A stretch of DNA of 64,000 nt from positions 62,001 to 126,000 of the forward strand of contig CALNYZ010000017.1 in assembly GCA_942490945.1 (NCBI GenBank), written 5' to 3'. The position numbers and the translations under genes are program-made. Source of the stretch: CALNYZ01 sp942490945 (GTDB lineage: Bacteria > Pseudomonadota > Gammaproteobacteria > UBA6429 > Thiohalophilaceae). A model generated the notes under the pieces. That model made no database searches and was not told where the DNA came from. It saw nothing but the letters and a program-made list of their open reading frames with translations. Positions 15,448 through 24,840 of this stretch are shown piece after piece (the first letter of the stretch is position 1; the number at the start of each line of letters is the position of its first letter).

Positions 15448-17529
15448 GTGAGTAGCGAAAATCTCCTAAGACTGATAACGGTATTTGACGTTTCTGAAGA
15501 AGCTGAAGCATTAATCAATACACTGCGCAATGCCGGTTTTATCGTGCGTGACGTACGGGTAGAAGATGATGAAGATCTGACATCTGCTATCGAAGAAAAT
15601 CCGGTAGATATTGTCATAAGCAAATTTTCTCTCCCGCTTATTAATGCAAAACAGGTGCACGATATCTTGCTCAAATCCGGTCGTGACCTTCCACTGATCG
15701 TTGTCATTCCAAAATATGATCCCAAGGCTGTGCTTGAATGTTTCAAATTTGGCGCCAGAGACATCCTGCCATTTGATCAGGTCGAACAATTGAAATTTAT
15801 CATGCAACGCGAAATGGCTGACTTGCAGGAACGCCGCACACAACGACGTTGCGAAAATATGTTACACGAAACAGAAAAGCGCGCCCGTGCATTGATTGAT
15901 ACATCGCGCGATGCGATTACCTATGTTCATGACGGTATGCACATCTATGCCAATAATGCTTACCTGATGATGTTCGGCTACGAAGAGCTGGATGACATTG
16001 AAGGTATGCCCATTCTGGATATGGTTAGTAAGGAAGATCATTCAAAACTGAAAGATTTTCTGCGCTCATACGCCAAAGGTCAGGCAGAAGATGACAAGCT
16101 GGAAGTAAAAGGCCAACACGCACTGGAAAATAAATTTGACATGGTAATGGAATTTTCACCCGCCAGTATGGAAGGTGAATCATGTACACAAATAATAATT
16201 CGTGACACCGCCGACAGCAAGGAACTTGCAGAAAAAATTGATGTGCTCAGTAAACAGGACCTGCTTACCGGCCTGTATAACCGTAGTCACCTGATGCAAC
16301 AACTTGATAAATTAATCGCTGTAGCACTGGATGGGAAAGGCAAAGGCGCTTTGTTATACATATCGCTTGACCACTATGATGACTTAAAAGAAAGCCATGG
16401 CATTGCCGGTCTCGACATGCTGATTGTCGATATAGCCAACACGCTGCGAGACAAGCTGGAACGCGTTGGTATGTTTGCACGCTTCGATGGCCCGGTATTC
16501 TGTCTGTTAATTCACAACGCAGATCTGGCACAGGCAGAAAAAATCGGTGAAGGGATTTGTCTGCTCATTGCGGATCATATTTCCGATATTAATGGCAAGA
16601 CGATACGTTCTACAGCCAGCGTCGGCATTGCATTAATCAATGAGACGACCAGCAATTTGCACGACGTGTTAACGCGCGCAGAAAAAGGTGCCACCATCGC
16701 CCAGGAAGATAACGGCAGCAAGGCTGTAATGTTTAACCCGGGTATAGAAGAACTTGAAGAACGGGAGAAAAAATCCCACTGGGAAAAACAACTCAAATAT
16801 TCGCTTAAAAATAATCAACTCCGTCTGTTATTCCAGCCTATTGTCAGTTTACATGGTGAACCCGGCGCACATTACGAAGTGTTCGTACGTTTGCTGAATG
16901 ATGCAGGTGAAGAGATCACCCCCGATGAATTTATTCCTGCCGCTGAAAAGGTCGGTTTGATGCAATATATTGATCGGTGGGTCATTACCAACTCATTTGT
17001 GATTCTTGCCGATCGCTTGCGCAACAAGGAAGATGTCAGAATATTTCTCAAGTTATCAAGCGCCAGTCTGGTTGATGAAGATTTTCTGAAGTGGGTAACC
17101 GAGAAAATCAAGACCCTCCGCTTGAATGCTGATCATATTGTCTTTCAGGTTAACGAGGAAACTGCGCTTAATTTCCTCAAACCAACCAAGGCGATTTTTG
17201 CCGGGTTACAACAATTACATTGTCGAACCGCACTGAGTGGTTTCGGTATCGAAGAAAACCTCTTTCAGTCATTAAAACATTTCGATATTAACTATATCAA
17301 GATCCATCATGACCTTATAACCAAACTGGCTGCAAATATTGAACATCAGGAACGTGTAAAAAATATCGCCGAAGAAGTGTCAATGAAGAACATTCAAACA
17401 ATTGCTGCGTTTGTTGAAGACGCCAACTCACTCGCGGTACTTTGGCAATGCAGTGTTAACTACATTCAGGGTTATTTTCTTCAGGAACCGATAGTAAAAA
17501 TGGAATATAACTTTGAAGAATCTTTTTAA
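15448..17529 (+). CDS. fimX: FimX-like c-di-GMP receptor (REC-PAS-GGDEF-EAL)
   Basis: A 693-residue cytoplasmic protein with four domains: REC-like (about 5-125), PAS (about 140-260), GGDEF (about 270-430) and EAL (about 440-690). All the activity motifs are degenerate. The REC phospho-acceptor Asp is replaced by Lys (VISKFSLP), GGDEF reads DGPVF (residues 347-351), and EAL reads EVF (477-479). This is the pattern of P. aeruginosa FimX, which has no cyclase or esterase output but binds c-di-GMP through its EAL domain and promotes type IV pilus assembly and twitching. The start is GTG. It is co-directional with the PilZ-like gene and converges with the DUF1015 gene. Confidence 0.9.
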   Translation: MSSENLLRLITVFDVSEEAEALINTLRNAGFIVRDVRVEDDEDLTSAIEENPVDIVISKFSLPLINAKQVHDILLKSGRDLPLIVVIPKYDPKAVLECFKFGARDILPFDQVEQLKFIMQREMADLQERRTQRRCENMLHETEKRARALIDTSRDAITYVHDGMHIYANNAYLMMFGYEELDDIEGMPILDMVSKEDHSKLKDFLRSYAKGQAEDDKLEVKGQHALENKFDMVMEFSPASMEGESCTQIIIRDTADSKELAEKIDVLSKQDLLTGLYNRSHLMQQLDKLIAVALDGKGKGALLYISLDHYDDLKESHGIAGLDMLIVDIANTLRDKLERVGMFARFDGPVFCLLIHNADLAQAEKIGEGICLLIADHISDINGKTIRSTASVGIALINETTSNLHDVLTRAEKGATIAQEDNGSKAVMFNPGIEELEEREKKSHWEKQLKYSLKNNQLRLLFQPIVSLHGEPGAHYEVFVRLLNDAGEEITPDEFIPAAEKVGLMQYIDRWVITNSFVILADRLRNKEDVRIFLKLSSASLVDEDFLKWVTEKIKTLRLNADHIVFQVNEETALNFLKPTKAIFAGLQQLHCRTALSGFGIEENLFQSLKHFDINYIKIHHDLITKLAANIEHQERVKNIAEEVSMKNIQTIAAFVEDANSLAVLWQCSVNYIQGYFLQEPIVKMEYNFEESF

Positions 17530-17535
17530 AAATCC

Positions 17536-18765
17536 TTAATCAAGTACATGTGATACCAGTCCGTCTGCCAATTTTGGTTCAAACCAGGTTGACTTGGGCG
17601 GCATGACTTCATTTGCATCTGCAACCGCCATTAAATCCGCCATACCGGTAGCAAACAAGGAAAAGGCAACCTGCATTTCACCTGAATCGACACGTTTCTC
17701 GAGTTCACCGAGACCACGAATACCGCCTACAAAATCCACCCGCTTGTCACGACGCGGATCGGATATGCCCAGCACCGGTTCAATCAAATTATCGTGCAAT
17801 AAGCTGACATCCAGCCTGCCAACCGGATCAGTGGGAATATAATCTGCCTTAATCACCAGTTCATACCATTTTTTATCAAGATACATCCCAAATGTCGCTG
17901 CTCTGGAGGGTTTAACTGCATCAGAACTTTCAGTCACGGTAAATCGTTGCTGTATTTTTTCAAGGTATTCTGCGGCAGAAAGATTATTCAAATCCACTAT
18001 CACTCGATTGTAATCCAGAATTTGCATTTGATTATCGGGGAAAATCACACTGAGGAAGTAATCATGTGCACCGTTTCCCTTCCCCGCCTTATGTCGCATG
18101 GCGGCGACACGTGAAGCGGCTGCCGATCGATGGTGACCATCGGCAATATACAGGCAATCCATTGCATCAAATAAACGCGTTATTTCATCAATATCAGATT
18201 TGTCTTTCATGCACCAGATTGTGTGTTGTACGCCACCTGTTGCCGTCAAATCATATTCAGGCTTGCCCTGGCTGACCCGATTAACAATTGTATCGACAGC
18301 AGACTGGTTTTTATAGGTTAAAAATACCGGCCCGGTCTGCGCATTTAGAGTATCTATTTGTCGCACCCGGTCATCTTCTTTATCGGGTCGGGTAAACTCA
18401 TGTTTACGAATTCTGTTAGTGTCGTAATCGGCAACGGATGCAACCGCGACCAGACCTGTTTGTGTGTGTTCGCCCATAACCAGACGGTAAACATAATAAT
18501 ATGGCTGGTCGTCCTGAAAAAGTATGCCTTCCTGAATCAGCTTGTTGAGATTCTCTGCGCCCTTTTCGTATACGCTTGCAGCAAATGGATCGGTACCTTC
18601 CGGCAAATCAATTTCCGGTTTTGATATATGCAAAAAACTGTGCGGGCGCCCTTTTGCCTGTTGCCGGGCTTCCCTGGTATTTAAAACATCGTAAGGCGGT
18701 GCGATAACAGCATCTGCAAATTCAGGTTTCGGACGCAGACCTGCAAACGGTAAAATAAGTGACAT
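17536..18765 (-). CDS. DUF1015 family protein
   Basis: A 409-residue DUF1015 (COG4198) protein. I place the start at the ATG at 18765 because GGAGAG lies 6 bases before it; the frame opens at a GTG 18 bases upstream. Features: IAPPYDVLNTREAR near the N terminus and YIADGHHRSAAASR at about residues 206-219, the most conserved motif of the family. The DGHHR element recalls the ParB/Srx-fold kinases, but I would not assign an activity. Cytoplasmic. It ends 6 bp from fimX, tail to tail. Confidence 0.85.
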   Translation of the reverse strand: MSLILPFAGLRPKPEFADAVIAPPYDVLNTREARQQAKGRPHSFLHISKPEIDLPEGTDPFAASVYEKGAENLNKLIQEGILFQDDQPYYYVYRLVMGEHTQTGLVAVASVADYDTNRIRKHEFTRPDKEDDRVRQIDTLNAQTGPVFLTYKNQSAVDTIVNRVSQGKPEYDLTATGGVQHTIWCMKDKSDIDEITRLFDAMDCLYIADGHHRSAAASRVAAMRHKAGKGNGAHDYFLSVIFPDNQMQILDYNRVIVDLNNLSAAEYLEKIQQRFTVTESSDAVKPSRAATFGMYLDKKWYELVIKADYIPTDPVGRLDVSLLHDNLIEPVLGISDPRRDKRVDFVGGIRGLGELEKRVDSGEMQVAFSLFATGMADLMAVADANEVMPPKSTWFEPKLADGLVSHVLD

Positions 18766-18836
18766 CAAAAACTCTCCAACCACATTTTAATAAAGTGGTA
18801 TATTGTACCGGATATCTGATGATTTCCTACGAAAAA

Positions 18837-19715
18837 TTATTCTTTTGGTTCTAACAGGTGTATTCGCGCACTGACAGACGGGTGTGAATGAAAATAGCGT
18901 AATAACCGATAAAACGGTGTGATACGTGACAACTCATCAACATGCCATGTCTTGATGTTATGATGTAAACTGCCCGGGTGTTGCAACGCTTTTAACGCTT
19001 TTATCAGCAACTCGGGCGACACATGTCTGATTGCCTGCCTGTCTGCCTGACGCTCAAATTCACGATTCAGGTAATTTATGTAAACAAACAAAAACCCGCA
19101 ATGTGTTATCAGCATGACAATACTAAAAACAGTATAGGTATACTTCCCGGCTCTGAACAACATAAATAACGGATTGAATATAGCGCTCAATAATTTGGCC
19201 GGTATGACAAGAGAAATCTGTAATAAACTGTTCAGCCAGGACATTGTTGCTACATGCCCAAGGAAGATATGAGCGTATTCATGCGCGATAACTGCTTTTA
19301 ATTCATCCGGCGTTAATGCATTTATCAGCTCATCATTAATAAACAAGGCAGAATTTCCAAACAAGGGTACCAGCATCGCATTGCAACCGTATTCATCTTT
19401 TACCACCATATTTGGTATTGGAATATTCATTTTTGTTGCAAGACTGATGGCCATCACCAGCAACGTATGTTGGCCTGTATTCTGAATTTTTTCGAGTCTG
19501 TTGTGCTTTACATGGTAAAAATTGGCAACGCGCTGCAACAATTCAAACAATACAACAATAACCAGCACCAGTAACAGGGTAGGGATTACATACCCAGATA
19601 TAGACGTTAAAAATCCCGTGTTATGTAAAACTGTTATCCAGAAAAATACCGGCACGAATACCATGCCACTACAAACGGCAAAAATTGCGAATCGTCCAAA
19701 AATTATTTTTTGCAT
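18837..19715 (-). CDS. M48 family membrane metallopeptidase (HtpX-like)
   Basis: A 292-residue zinc metalloprotease of the M48/HtpX group. The zinc motif HEYAH is in VIAHEYAHIFLGH (about residue 143), and the third ligand Glu is in NREFERQADRQA. Two hydrophobic segments precede the catalytic domain (about 8-32 and 40-62), and two more lie around 165-210, so it is an inner-membrane enzyme with the active site at the cytoplasmic face. HtpX homologues degrade damaged membrane proteins. It is divergent from the adenylate cyclase, with the CRP-type palindrome between them. Confidence 0.9.
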   Translation of the reverse strand: MQKIIFGRFAIFAVCSGMVFVPVFFWITVLHNTGFLTSISGYVIPTLLLVLVIVVLFELLQRVANFYHVKHNRLEKIQNTGQHTLLVMAISLATKMNIPIPNMVVKDEYGCNAMLVPLFGNSALFINDELINALTPDELKAVIAHEYAHIFLGHVATMSWLNSLLQISLVIPAKLLSAIFNPLFMLFRAGKYTYTVFSIVMLITHCGFLFVYINYLNREFERQADRQAIRHVSPELLIKALKALQHPGSLHHNIKTWHVDELSRITPFYRLLRYFHSHPSVSARIHLLEPKE

Positions 19716-19780
19716 ACTAAACCTGTGTCACAATTTGCCGATACAATCAGTATTGACCAACTTAAGCCTTTTAGAAAGCA

Positions 19781-19800
19781 TATGTGATGCAGTTCACATA
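19781..19800. promoter_or_regulatory. perfect CRP/Vfr-type palindrome upstream of adenylate cyclase
   Basis: TATGTGA-TGCAGT-TCACATA: 7-bp perfectly complementary arms around a 6-bp spacer, an exact match to the CRP consensus TGTGA-N6-TCACA. The centre is at 19790.5, 126 bp before the cyclase ATG and 75 bp before the M48 gene start. A -10-like TATTATAAG follows at 19845-19853, which would put the site about 66-70 bp upstream of transcription start, suitable for activation of the cyclase. Confidence 0.7.
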
Positions 19801-19916
19801 ATTTCTCAGGGAAGCATCATTACTGTGAACCCAGCTATCCGTGGTATTATAAGAAGTACAGGCTGGACAAATATTATACAACGACACCCTTAAATCTTGA
19901 AAACAATATACAAAAA

Positions 19917-21455
19917 ATGACAAACAAGCTTTCAAGCCGTTTCTCACAGCAGACAAAAGCGTATATCGCTGATTTGTCAGAAAAAATTCGTATATTTTTG
20001 CCTACACATATACCCATTGCTTATAAACTCGCGATTATCATTACCCTATTAATTAGTACTGGCATGATTTTGCTCGGTCTGGTCATCGTCACCAATCAGA
20101 CCCAGTTATTAAAAGCGCAAATGCATGACTACGGCAGTACCGTCTCCAGTCAATTAGCCGGTTCGTCAAAAGAACTGATATTATCAGATGATATCCTGAG
20201 TTTAATGGTACTGGTAAAAAACCTGGGTGCCAACGGGAATATACTGGGTGCGGTCATCTATTCAGAATCCGGTAATATTCTAGCCAGTACGGGAATCATC
20301 CCGGACAGTGATATTACAAAATTATACAGTCAGTCTGATAAAATCGATAAAAATGACTATACACTCGAATGGCAAAAATCCGTTGAACAGCAGCAACTCG
20401 ACTTAATCTCCTTTATTACCCCTATAAAATTTCAGGATGTCACTGCCGGTCATACTATCGTAACTTTCAGCAAGGCATCCCTTTCCCAGTCCATTACCGA
20501 AACAGTTCATGCCATCGTGGCAGCGACAATATTTATGATTCTGCTGGGCATATTTACCGCCTATGAACTGGGTAAACGTCTGTCGCGACCAATACACAAT
20601 TTAATGGACGCAAGCAAGGCTATTGATAAAGGTGATTATGCCTTTCGTATCAGTGAAGAACGTAACGATGAAATCGGTTACCTGATTGATGCCTTTAATA
20701 ATATGGCAAATGGATTACTGGAAAAATCACAGGTTGAAAATGCATTTTCTCGCTTTGTTTCAACGAATGTTGCAAAACAAATCATGGGCAACCTGGATGG
20801 TATTCAGCTGGGTGGAGAACATGTGCAGGCAACGGCGATGTTTGCCGATATAGTCGGCTTCACCAGTATGTCTGAAAAACTTCCGCCTGAAGAAGTTGCC
20901 ACTTTGCTGAACGAATACTTCACCTATATTGCAATGGCATGCGAGCTATACAATGGCAATATCGACAAATATATGGGTGATTGTGCCATGGTAGTATTCG
21001 GTGTACCCGTTGAAGACCCAAATCACAAGATTAATGCTTTATGTTGTGCTGTATTAATACAACGTCTGGTTGAACGACTAAATGTACAGCGTATCAAGTC
21101 CGGCAAACAGGCCATTCATTTCAGAATTGGTGTGAACAGCGGTGGTATGCTGGCTGGCAATATGGGCTCCAATGATAGAATGCAATATACAGTGGTAGGT
21201 GAAGCCGTGAATCTGGCATCGAGACTGCATACTGTAGGCAAACAGGGCCAGATCATCATCAGCGACTTCATGGTCAAGGATCCGGATGTACAGTGGCATA
21301 TACAAGCGCATCGCTATGAATCGATAGAACTTCGGGGTATTGCAGAACCCGTAACAACCTATATATTGACTGACATTAAACCGCCATACGGGGATGTGAT
21401 TAATCACCATATTGACAATATTTTATCTGCATTCGAAGTTAATGAAGCAATCTAG
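19917..21455 (+). CDS. membrane class III adenylate/guanylate cyclase with HAMP domain
   Basis: A 512-residue sensor cyclase: cytoplasmic N terminus, membrane helix at about 37-58, periplasmic sensor region (60-194), second helix at about 195-214, HAMP (216-268), then the class III cyclase domain. Both metal Asp residues are present (D311 in FADIVGFTS and D355 in KYMGDC), as are the transition-state Asn/Arg in VGEAVNLASRL. It should therefore be active and make cAMP (adenylate is the usual product of this bacterial type; guanylate is not excluded). It overlaps the following lipoprotein gene by 14 bp. A CRP-type site lies upstream, suggesting feedback. Confidence 0.93.
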   Translation: MTNKLSSRFSQQTKAYIADLSEKIRIFLPTHIPIAYKLAIIITLLISTGMILLGLVIVTNQTQLLKAQMHDYGSTVSSQLAGSSKELILSDDILSLMVLVKNLGANGNILGAVIYSESGNILASTGIIPDSDITKLYSQSDKIDKNDYTLEWQKSVEQQQLDLISFITPIKFQDVTAGHTIVTFSKASLSQSITETVHAIVAATIFMILLGIFTAYELGKRLSRPIHNLMDASKAIDKGDYAFRISEERNDEIGYLIDAFNNMANGLLEKSQVENAFSRFVSTNVAKQIMGNLDGIQLGGEHVQATAMFADIVGFTSMSEKLPPEEVATLLNEYFTYIAMACELYNGNIDKYMGDCAMVVFGVPVEDPNHKINALCCAVLIQRLVERLNVQRIKSGKQAIHFRIGVNSGGMLAGNMGSNDRMQYTVVGEAVNLASRLHTVGKQGQIIISDFMVKDPDVQWHIQAHRYESIELRGIAEPVTTYILTDIKPPYGDVINHHIDNILSAFEVNEAI

Positions 21456-22521
21456 ATATTTATTACTACTGGTACTTATCGCCAATACCCTGCTCAGCGG
21501 CTGTGCCTACGTCTATTCGAAAAGTGATAATGTTCCCGACAAACTGGAACAATTACTCAAACAGGACGAATACGAGCTGGCATTAGATACCATTCGCTAC
21601 ATCAAAAAAGACCACCCCCAATACAAACAAGTTCAGAAAAAAAGAGAAGTCATTCTTGCCGCCACAAAAGCATTTGAAGAAAATGTTATTGAACAGGGTG
21701 GACGACTCACCAGACAGGAACTCTGGTATGAAGCCGACCGCGTATACGAATACGGTATCGAAAAATTGCCAAACAGCAAAAAACTGCAGTTCTCCTATCA
21801 GGAATTTCTGCACAAGCGCAGCCAGCATTTAAAACAACTGGAATTAAAACTGCTTGTCAGTAAAGGTAAATCCCTGAGTCAAACCACAGCAGCACGCAAG
21901 GAAATAGCGCGCGTTTTCCCTGAAAGTTCACAGGCAAAGAGCCAGCTAAAAAAACATTACGCGGAAGTGGAATTAACTGCAGAAGGCCTGGTCGATTGTG
22001 GTGAAGACGCGATGAAAGCCAATGAGCTGGTGTTAACGAATGAATGTCTGACGTTGGCCAAACGGCTGAATCCAAATACCAGTCTGAAAAAGCGCATCAA
22101 AAAACTGGAAGCCGCCTATCTTAAAGCTATCCGCGTCAATGCCAGGAAAAACGCGCCTTCAATTAACAAACTGAACAAGGCATTGGCAAAAGCAAAAACA
22201 AACAAGGATCTGCTCGGTATACAACATCAGGTGCATACCATACACAAGGATAATAAAAATGACCCGAAATTCAGAAAATTAAGACTGGAGCTGAATAAAA
22301 AAATCAATACCGCAGTAACAAACAGCATACAAAGCGGCAGGGAATATTATTCGAAAGGAAAAATTCGTCAGGCCTTACGCGTCTGGCAAGACGTAAAACC
22401 GCTTGATCCGGATAATAAAAAACTCGATGAGTACATTCAGCGCGCGCAACGCGTTATCAGTAAAATTGAATCGCTAAACAAGCAAAAGAAACCGGTAACT
22501 ACTGACAAGCAGGACGGCTAG
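21442..22521 (+). CDS. TPR-like lipoprotein coupled to adenylate cyclase
   Basis: A 359-residue protein starting at the ATG at 21442, inside the end of the cyclase gene. The signal peptide ends in a lipobox (LLSGC, Cys21). Residue +2 is Ala, so it would be sorted to the outer membrane. The remainder is Lys/Gln-rich alpha-helix in repeated helical pairs (for example YELALDTIRYIKKDHPQYK, and IRQALRVWQDVKPLDPDNK near the end), which is TPR-like. The overlap with the cyclase gene argues for coupled expression. It could present an envelope signal to the cyclase sensor domain; that is inference. Converges with parC. Confidence 0.8.
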   Translation: MKQSRYLLLLVLIANTLLSGCAYVYSKSDNVPDKLEQLLKQDEYELALDTIRYIKKDHPQYKQVQKKREVILAATKAFEENVIEQGGRLTRQELWYEADRVYEYGIEKLPNSKKLQFSYQEFLHKRSQHLKQLELKLLVSKGKSLSQTTAARKEIARVFPESSQAKSQLKKHYAEVELTAEGLVDCGEDAMKANELVLTNECLTLAKRLNPNTSLKKRIKKLEAAYLKAIRVNARKNAPSINKLNKALAKAKTNKDLLGIQHQVHTIHKDNKNDPKFRKLRLELNKKINTAVTNSIQSGREYYSKGKIRQALRVWQDVKPLDPDNKKLDEYIQRAQRVISKIESLNKQKKPVTTDKQDG

Positions 22522-22531
22522 TTCTTCATGG

Positions 22532-24817
22532 TCAGACTTCATCGACTTCAGGGAGAGGATGCATACGCGTAACATTGCGATATCCTTGTGGTAACTTTCG
22601 ACCACGTTGCGCACGTTCACCTTCATAAACTTCCATGTCTTCAGGCTTCAGGACCTTATGACGTTTCCCGGAATGGATAACCAGGCTATCCACTTCATTT
22701 ATAACCGTGATGGCAGATAAATATTCAGCGCGAGTTTTTGCCTTGGCAGTAGGAATGTTTAATATCTTGACGCCCTTGCCTTTCGGTAAAATGGGCAGCT
22801 CTTCTATATGGTGAATTAATAAATTGCCGTCATTGGTCACCGCGGCCACCCAGGATGTTTCCATATCGGATACCGGCACAGGCGGCAACACTTTCGCTCC
22901 TTCTGTGACCTTTAATATGGCCTTACCCTTGCGATTTTTTGTAATGAGTTCTTCCAGCTTCACAATAAAGCCGAAGCCGGCATCGGTTGCCAGCAGGAAG
23001 AGTTGTTCAGGGTTACCTGTCATTACACCACGGAAGCTGGCACCTGCAGGCGGGTTAAATCTCCCGGTTAATGGCTCACCCTGTCCACGTGCTGACGGCA
23101 AGGTGTGCGCGGTAAGCGTGTAGGTACGGCCTGTTGAGTCAATGAATACAGCAGGTTGATTGGACTTGCCCATGGCGCTGTCGAGACATTCATCACCGGC
23201 TTTATATGCCAGTGTATAGGGGTCGACTTCATGTCCCTTCGCGGCACGCACCCAGCCTTTTTCAGAAATAACGATCGTGACCGGATCAGAGGAAATCAGG
23301 GCAGATTCATCCATTGCCTGCGCCGATTCACGTGCAATAATTTTCGAGCGGCGCTTATCGCCAAAATCATCCAATATCGCTTTAAGTTCATTTTTAATCA
23401 GTGTTTTCAAACGTGCAGCGGAATTTAATATTTTTTCCAGCATGGCTTTTTCAGCCGCGAGTTCACGCTTCTCGGTCTTGATACTCATTTCTTCGAGCTT
23501 GGCCAAATGCCGTAACTTCAATTCCAGAATGGCTTCTGCCTGTATATCAGACAACTTGAAGCGTTTCATGAGAATGGGCTTGGGCTTGTCGTTCTCGCGA
23601 ATGATTTTGATCACTTCATCGATATTCAAATAGGCAATCAAGAGACCGTCGAGTATATGTAACCGGGCATTAATTTTATCGAGGCGATGCGTCAGTCGTC
23701 GCTTGACAGTCTCGGTGCGGAATTTCAGCCATTCAGTCAACATGGATTGCAGGTTTCGCACACTGGGTCGACCGTTCAGACCAATAACATTCATGTTAAT
23801 GCGATAGGTTCGTTCCAGATCAGTGGTGGCAAACAGATGCGCCATCAGCTCATCCACTTCGACGCGATTTGATTTCGGCACGATGACCAGACGGGTCGGG
23901 TTTTCATGATCCGACTCATCACGCAAATCCACCACCATGGGTAATTTTTTGGCGTTCATCTGGCTGGCAATTTGTTCGAGCACTTTTGCCGGTGAGGCCT
24001 GGTGTGGTAACGCCGTGACGACAATATCTCCACGCTCAACTTCGTAGGTTGCGCGCATGCGGATGCTGCCATGACCTTTTTCATACATCGCCACAATATC
24101 TTGTTTAGGCGTGATGATTTCCGCATCGGTCGGATAGTCCGGCCCCTTCACCATTTTGCAGAGTTGCTTGACTGTCGCTTTTGGATTGTCAATGAGGTGA
24201 ATCGTGGCGTTAATAATCTCGGTGAGATTATGTGGCGGAATGTCGGTCGCCATGCCGACTGCGATTCCGGTTGTACCATTTAACAGTACATGTGGTACCT
24301 GTGCCGGCAGAATAGCCGGTTCTTCAAGACTGCCATCAAAATTTGGATGCCAGTCAACGGTGCCCTGACCCAGTTCACTCAGTAATAAATCTGCAATCGC
24401 AGACAATTTTGATTCGGTGTAACGCATGGCGGCGAAGGACTTGGGATCATCCGGCGAACCCCAGTTACCCTGACCATGTAATAACGGGTAGCGATATGAA
24501 AAGGGTTGCGCCATGAGCACCATGGCCTCATAGCAGGCGCTGTCACCATGCGGGTGAAACTTGCCAAGCACATCACCCACTGTGCGCGCTGACTTTTTAA
24601 ATTTGGCGCTGGCCTTCAAGCCCAGCTCGGACATGGCATAAATAATGCGTCGTTGTACCGGTTTTAAACCATCGCCAATATGCGGCAAGGCACGGTCCAG
24701 AATAACGTACATGGAATAATCCAGATAAGCTTTTTCTGCAAACGTACGTAATGGCATCTGCTCGATGTTGTAATCGACGACTGCTACTGTCTTATCCGGT
24801 TTTTTTGACTTTGCCAT
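22532..24817 (-). CDS. parC: DNA topoisomerase IV subunit A
   Basis: A 761-residue type IIA topoisomerase A subunit (E. coli ParC 752). The DNA-cleaving Tyr133 is in AAMRYTESK. The quinolone region reads HPHGDSACYEAM, with Ser93 and Glu97 equivalent to S80 and E84 of E. coli, so it is the sensitive type. There is a ParC-type C-terminal blade region without the GyrA box, which together with the pairing to parE distinguishes it from GyrA. It decatenates daughter chromosomes. It follows parE by 23 bp, an operon parE-parC. Confidence 0.97.
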   Translation of the reverse strand: MAKSKKPDKTVAVVDYNIEQMPLRTFAEKAYLDYSMYVILDRALPHIGDGLKPVQRRIIYAMSELGLKASAKFKKSARTVGDVLGKFHPHGDSACYEAMVLMAQPFSYRYPLLHGQGNWGSPDDPKSFAAMRYTESKLSAIADLLLSELGQGTVDWHPNFDGSLEEPAILPAQVPHVLLNGTTGIAVGMATDIPPHNLTEIINATIHLIDNPKATVKQLCKMVKGPDYPTDAEIITPKQDIVAMYEKGHGSIRMRATYEVERGDIVVTALPHQASPAKVLEQIASQMNAKKLPMVVDLRDESDHENPTRLVIVPKSNRVEVDELMAHLFATTDLERTYRINMNVIGLNGRPSVRNLQSMLTEWLKFRTETVKRRLTHRLDKINARLHILDGLLIAYLNIDEVIKIIRENDKPKPILMKRFKLSDIQAEAILELKLRHLAKLEEMSIKTEKRELAAEKAMLEKILNSAARLKTLIKNELKAILDDFGDKRRSKIIARESAQAMDESALISSDPVTIVISEKGWVRAAKGHEVDPYTLAYKAGDECLDSAMGKSNQPAVFIDSTGRTYTLTAHTLPSARGQGEPLTGRFNPPAGASFRGVMTGNPEQLFLLATDAGFGFIVKLEELITKNRKGKAILKVTEGAKVLPPVPVSDMETSWVAAVTNDGNLLIHHIEELPILPKGKGVKILNIPTAKAKTRAEYLSAITVINEVDSLVIHSGKRHKVLKPEDMEVYEGERAQRGRKLPQGYRNVTRMHPLPEVDEV

Positions 24818-24840
24818 AAGTATCTATTGCTTACTGTCTG

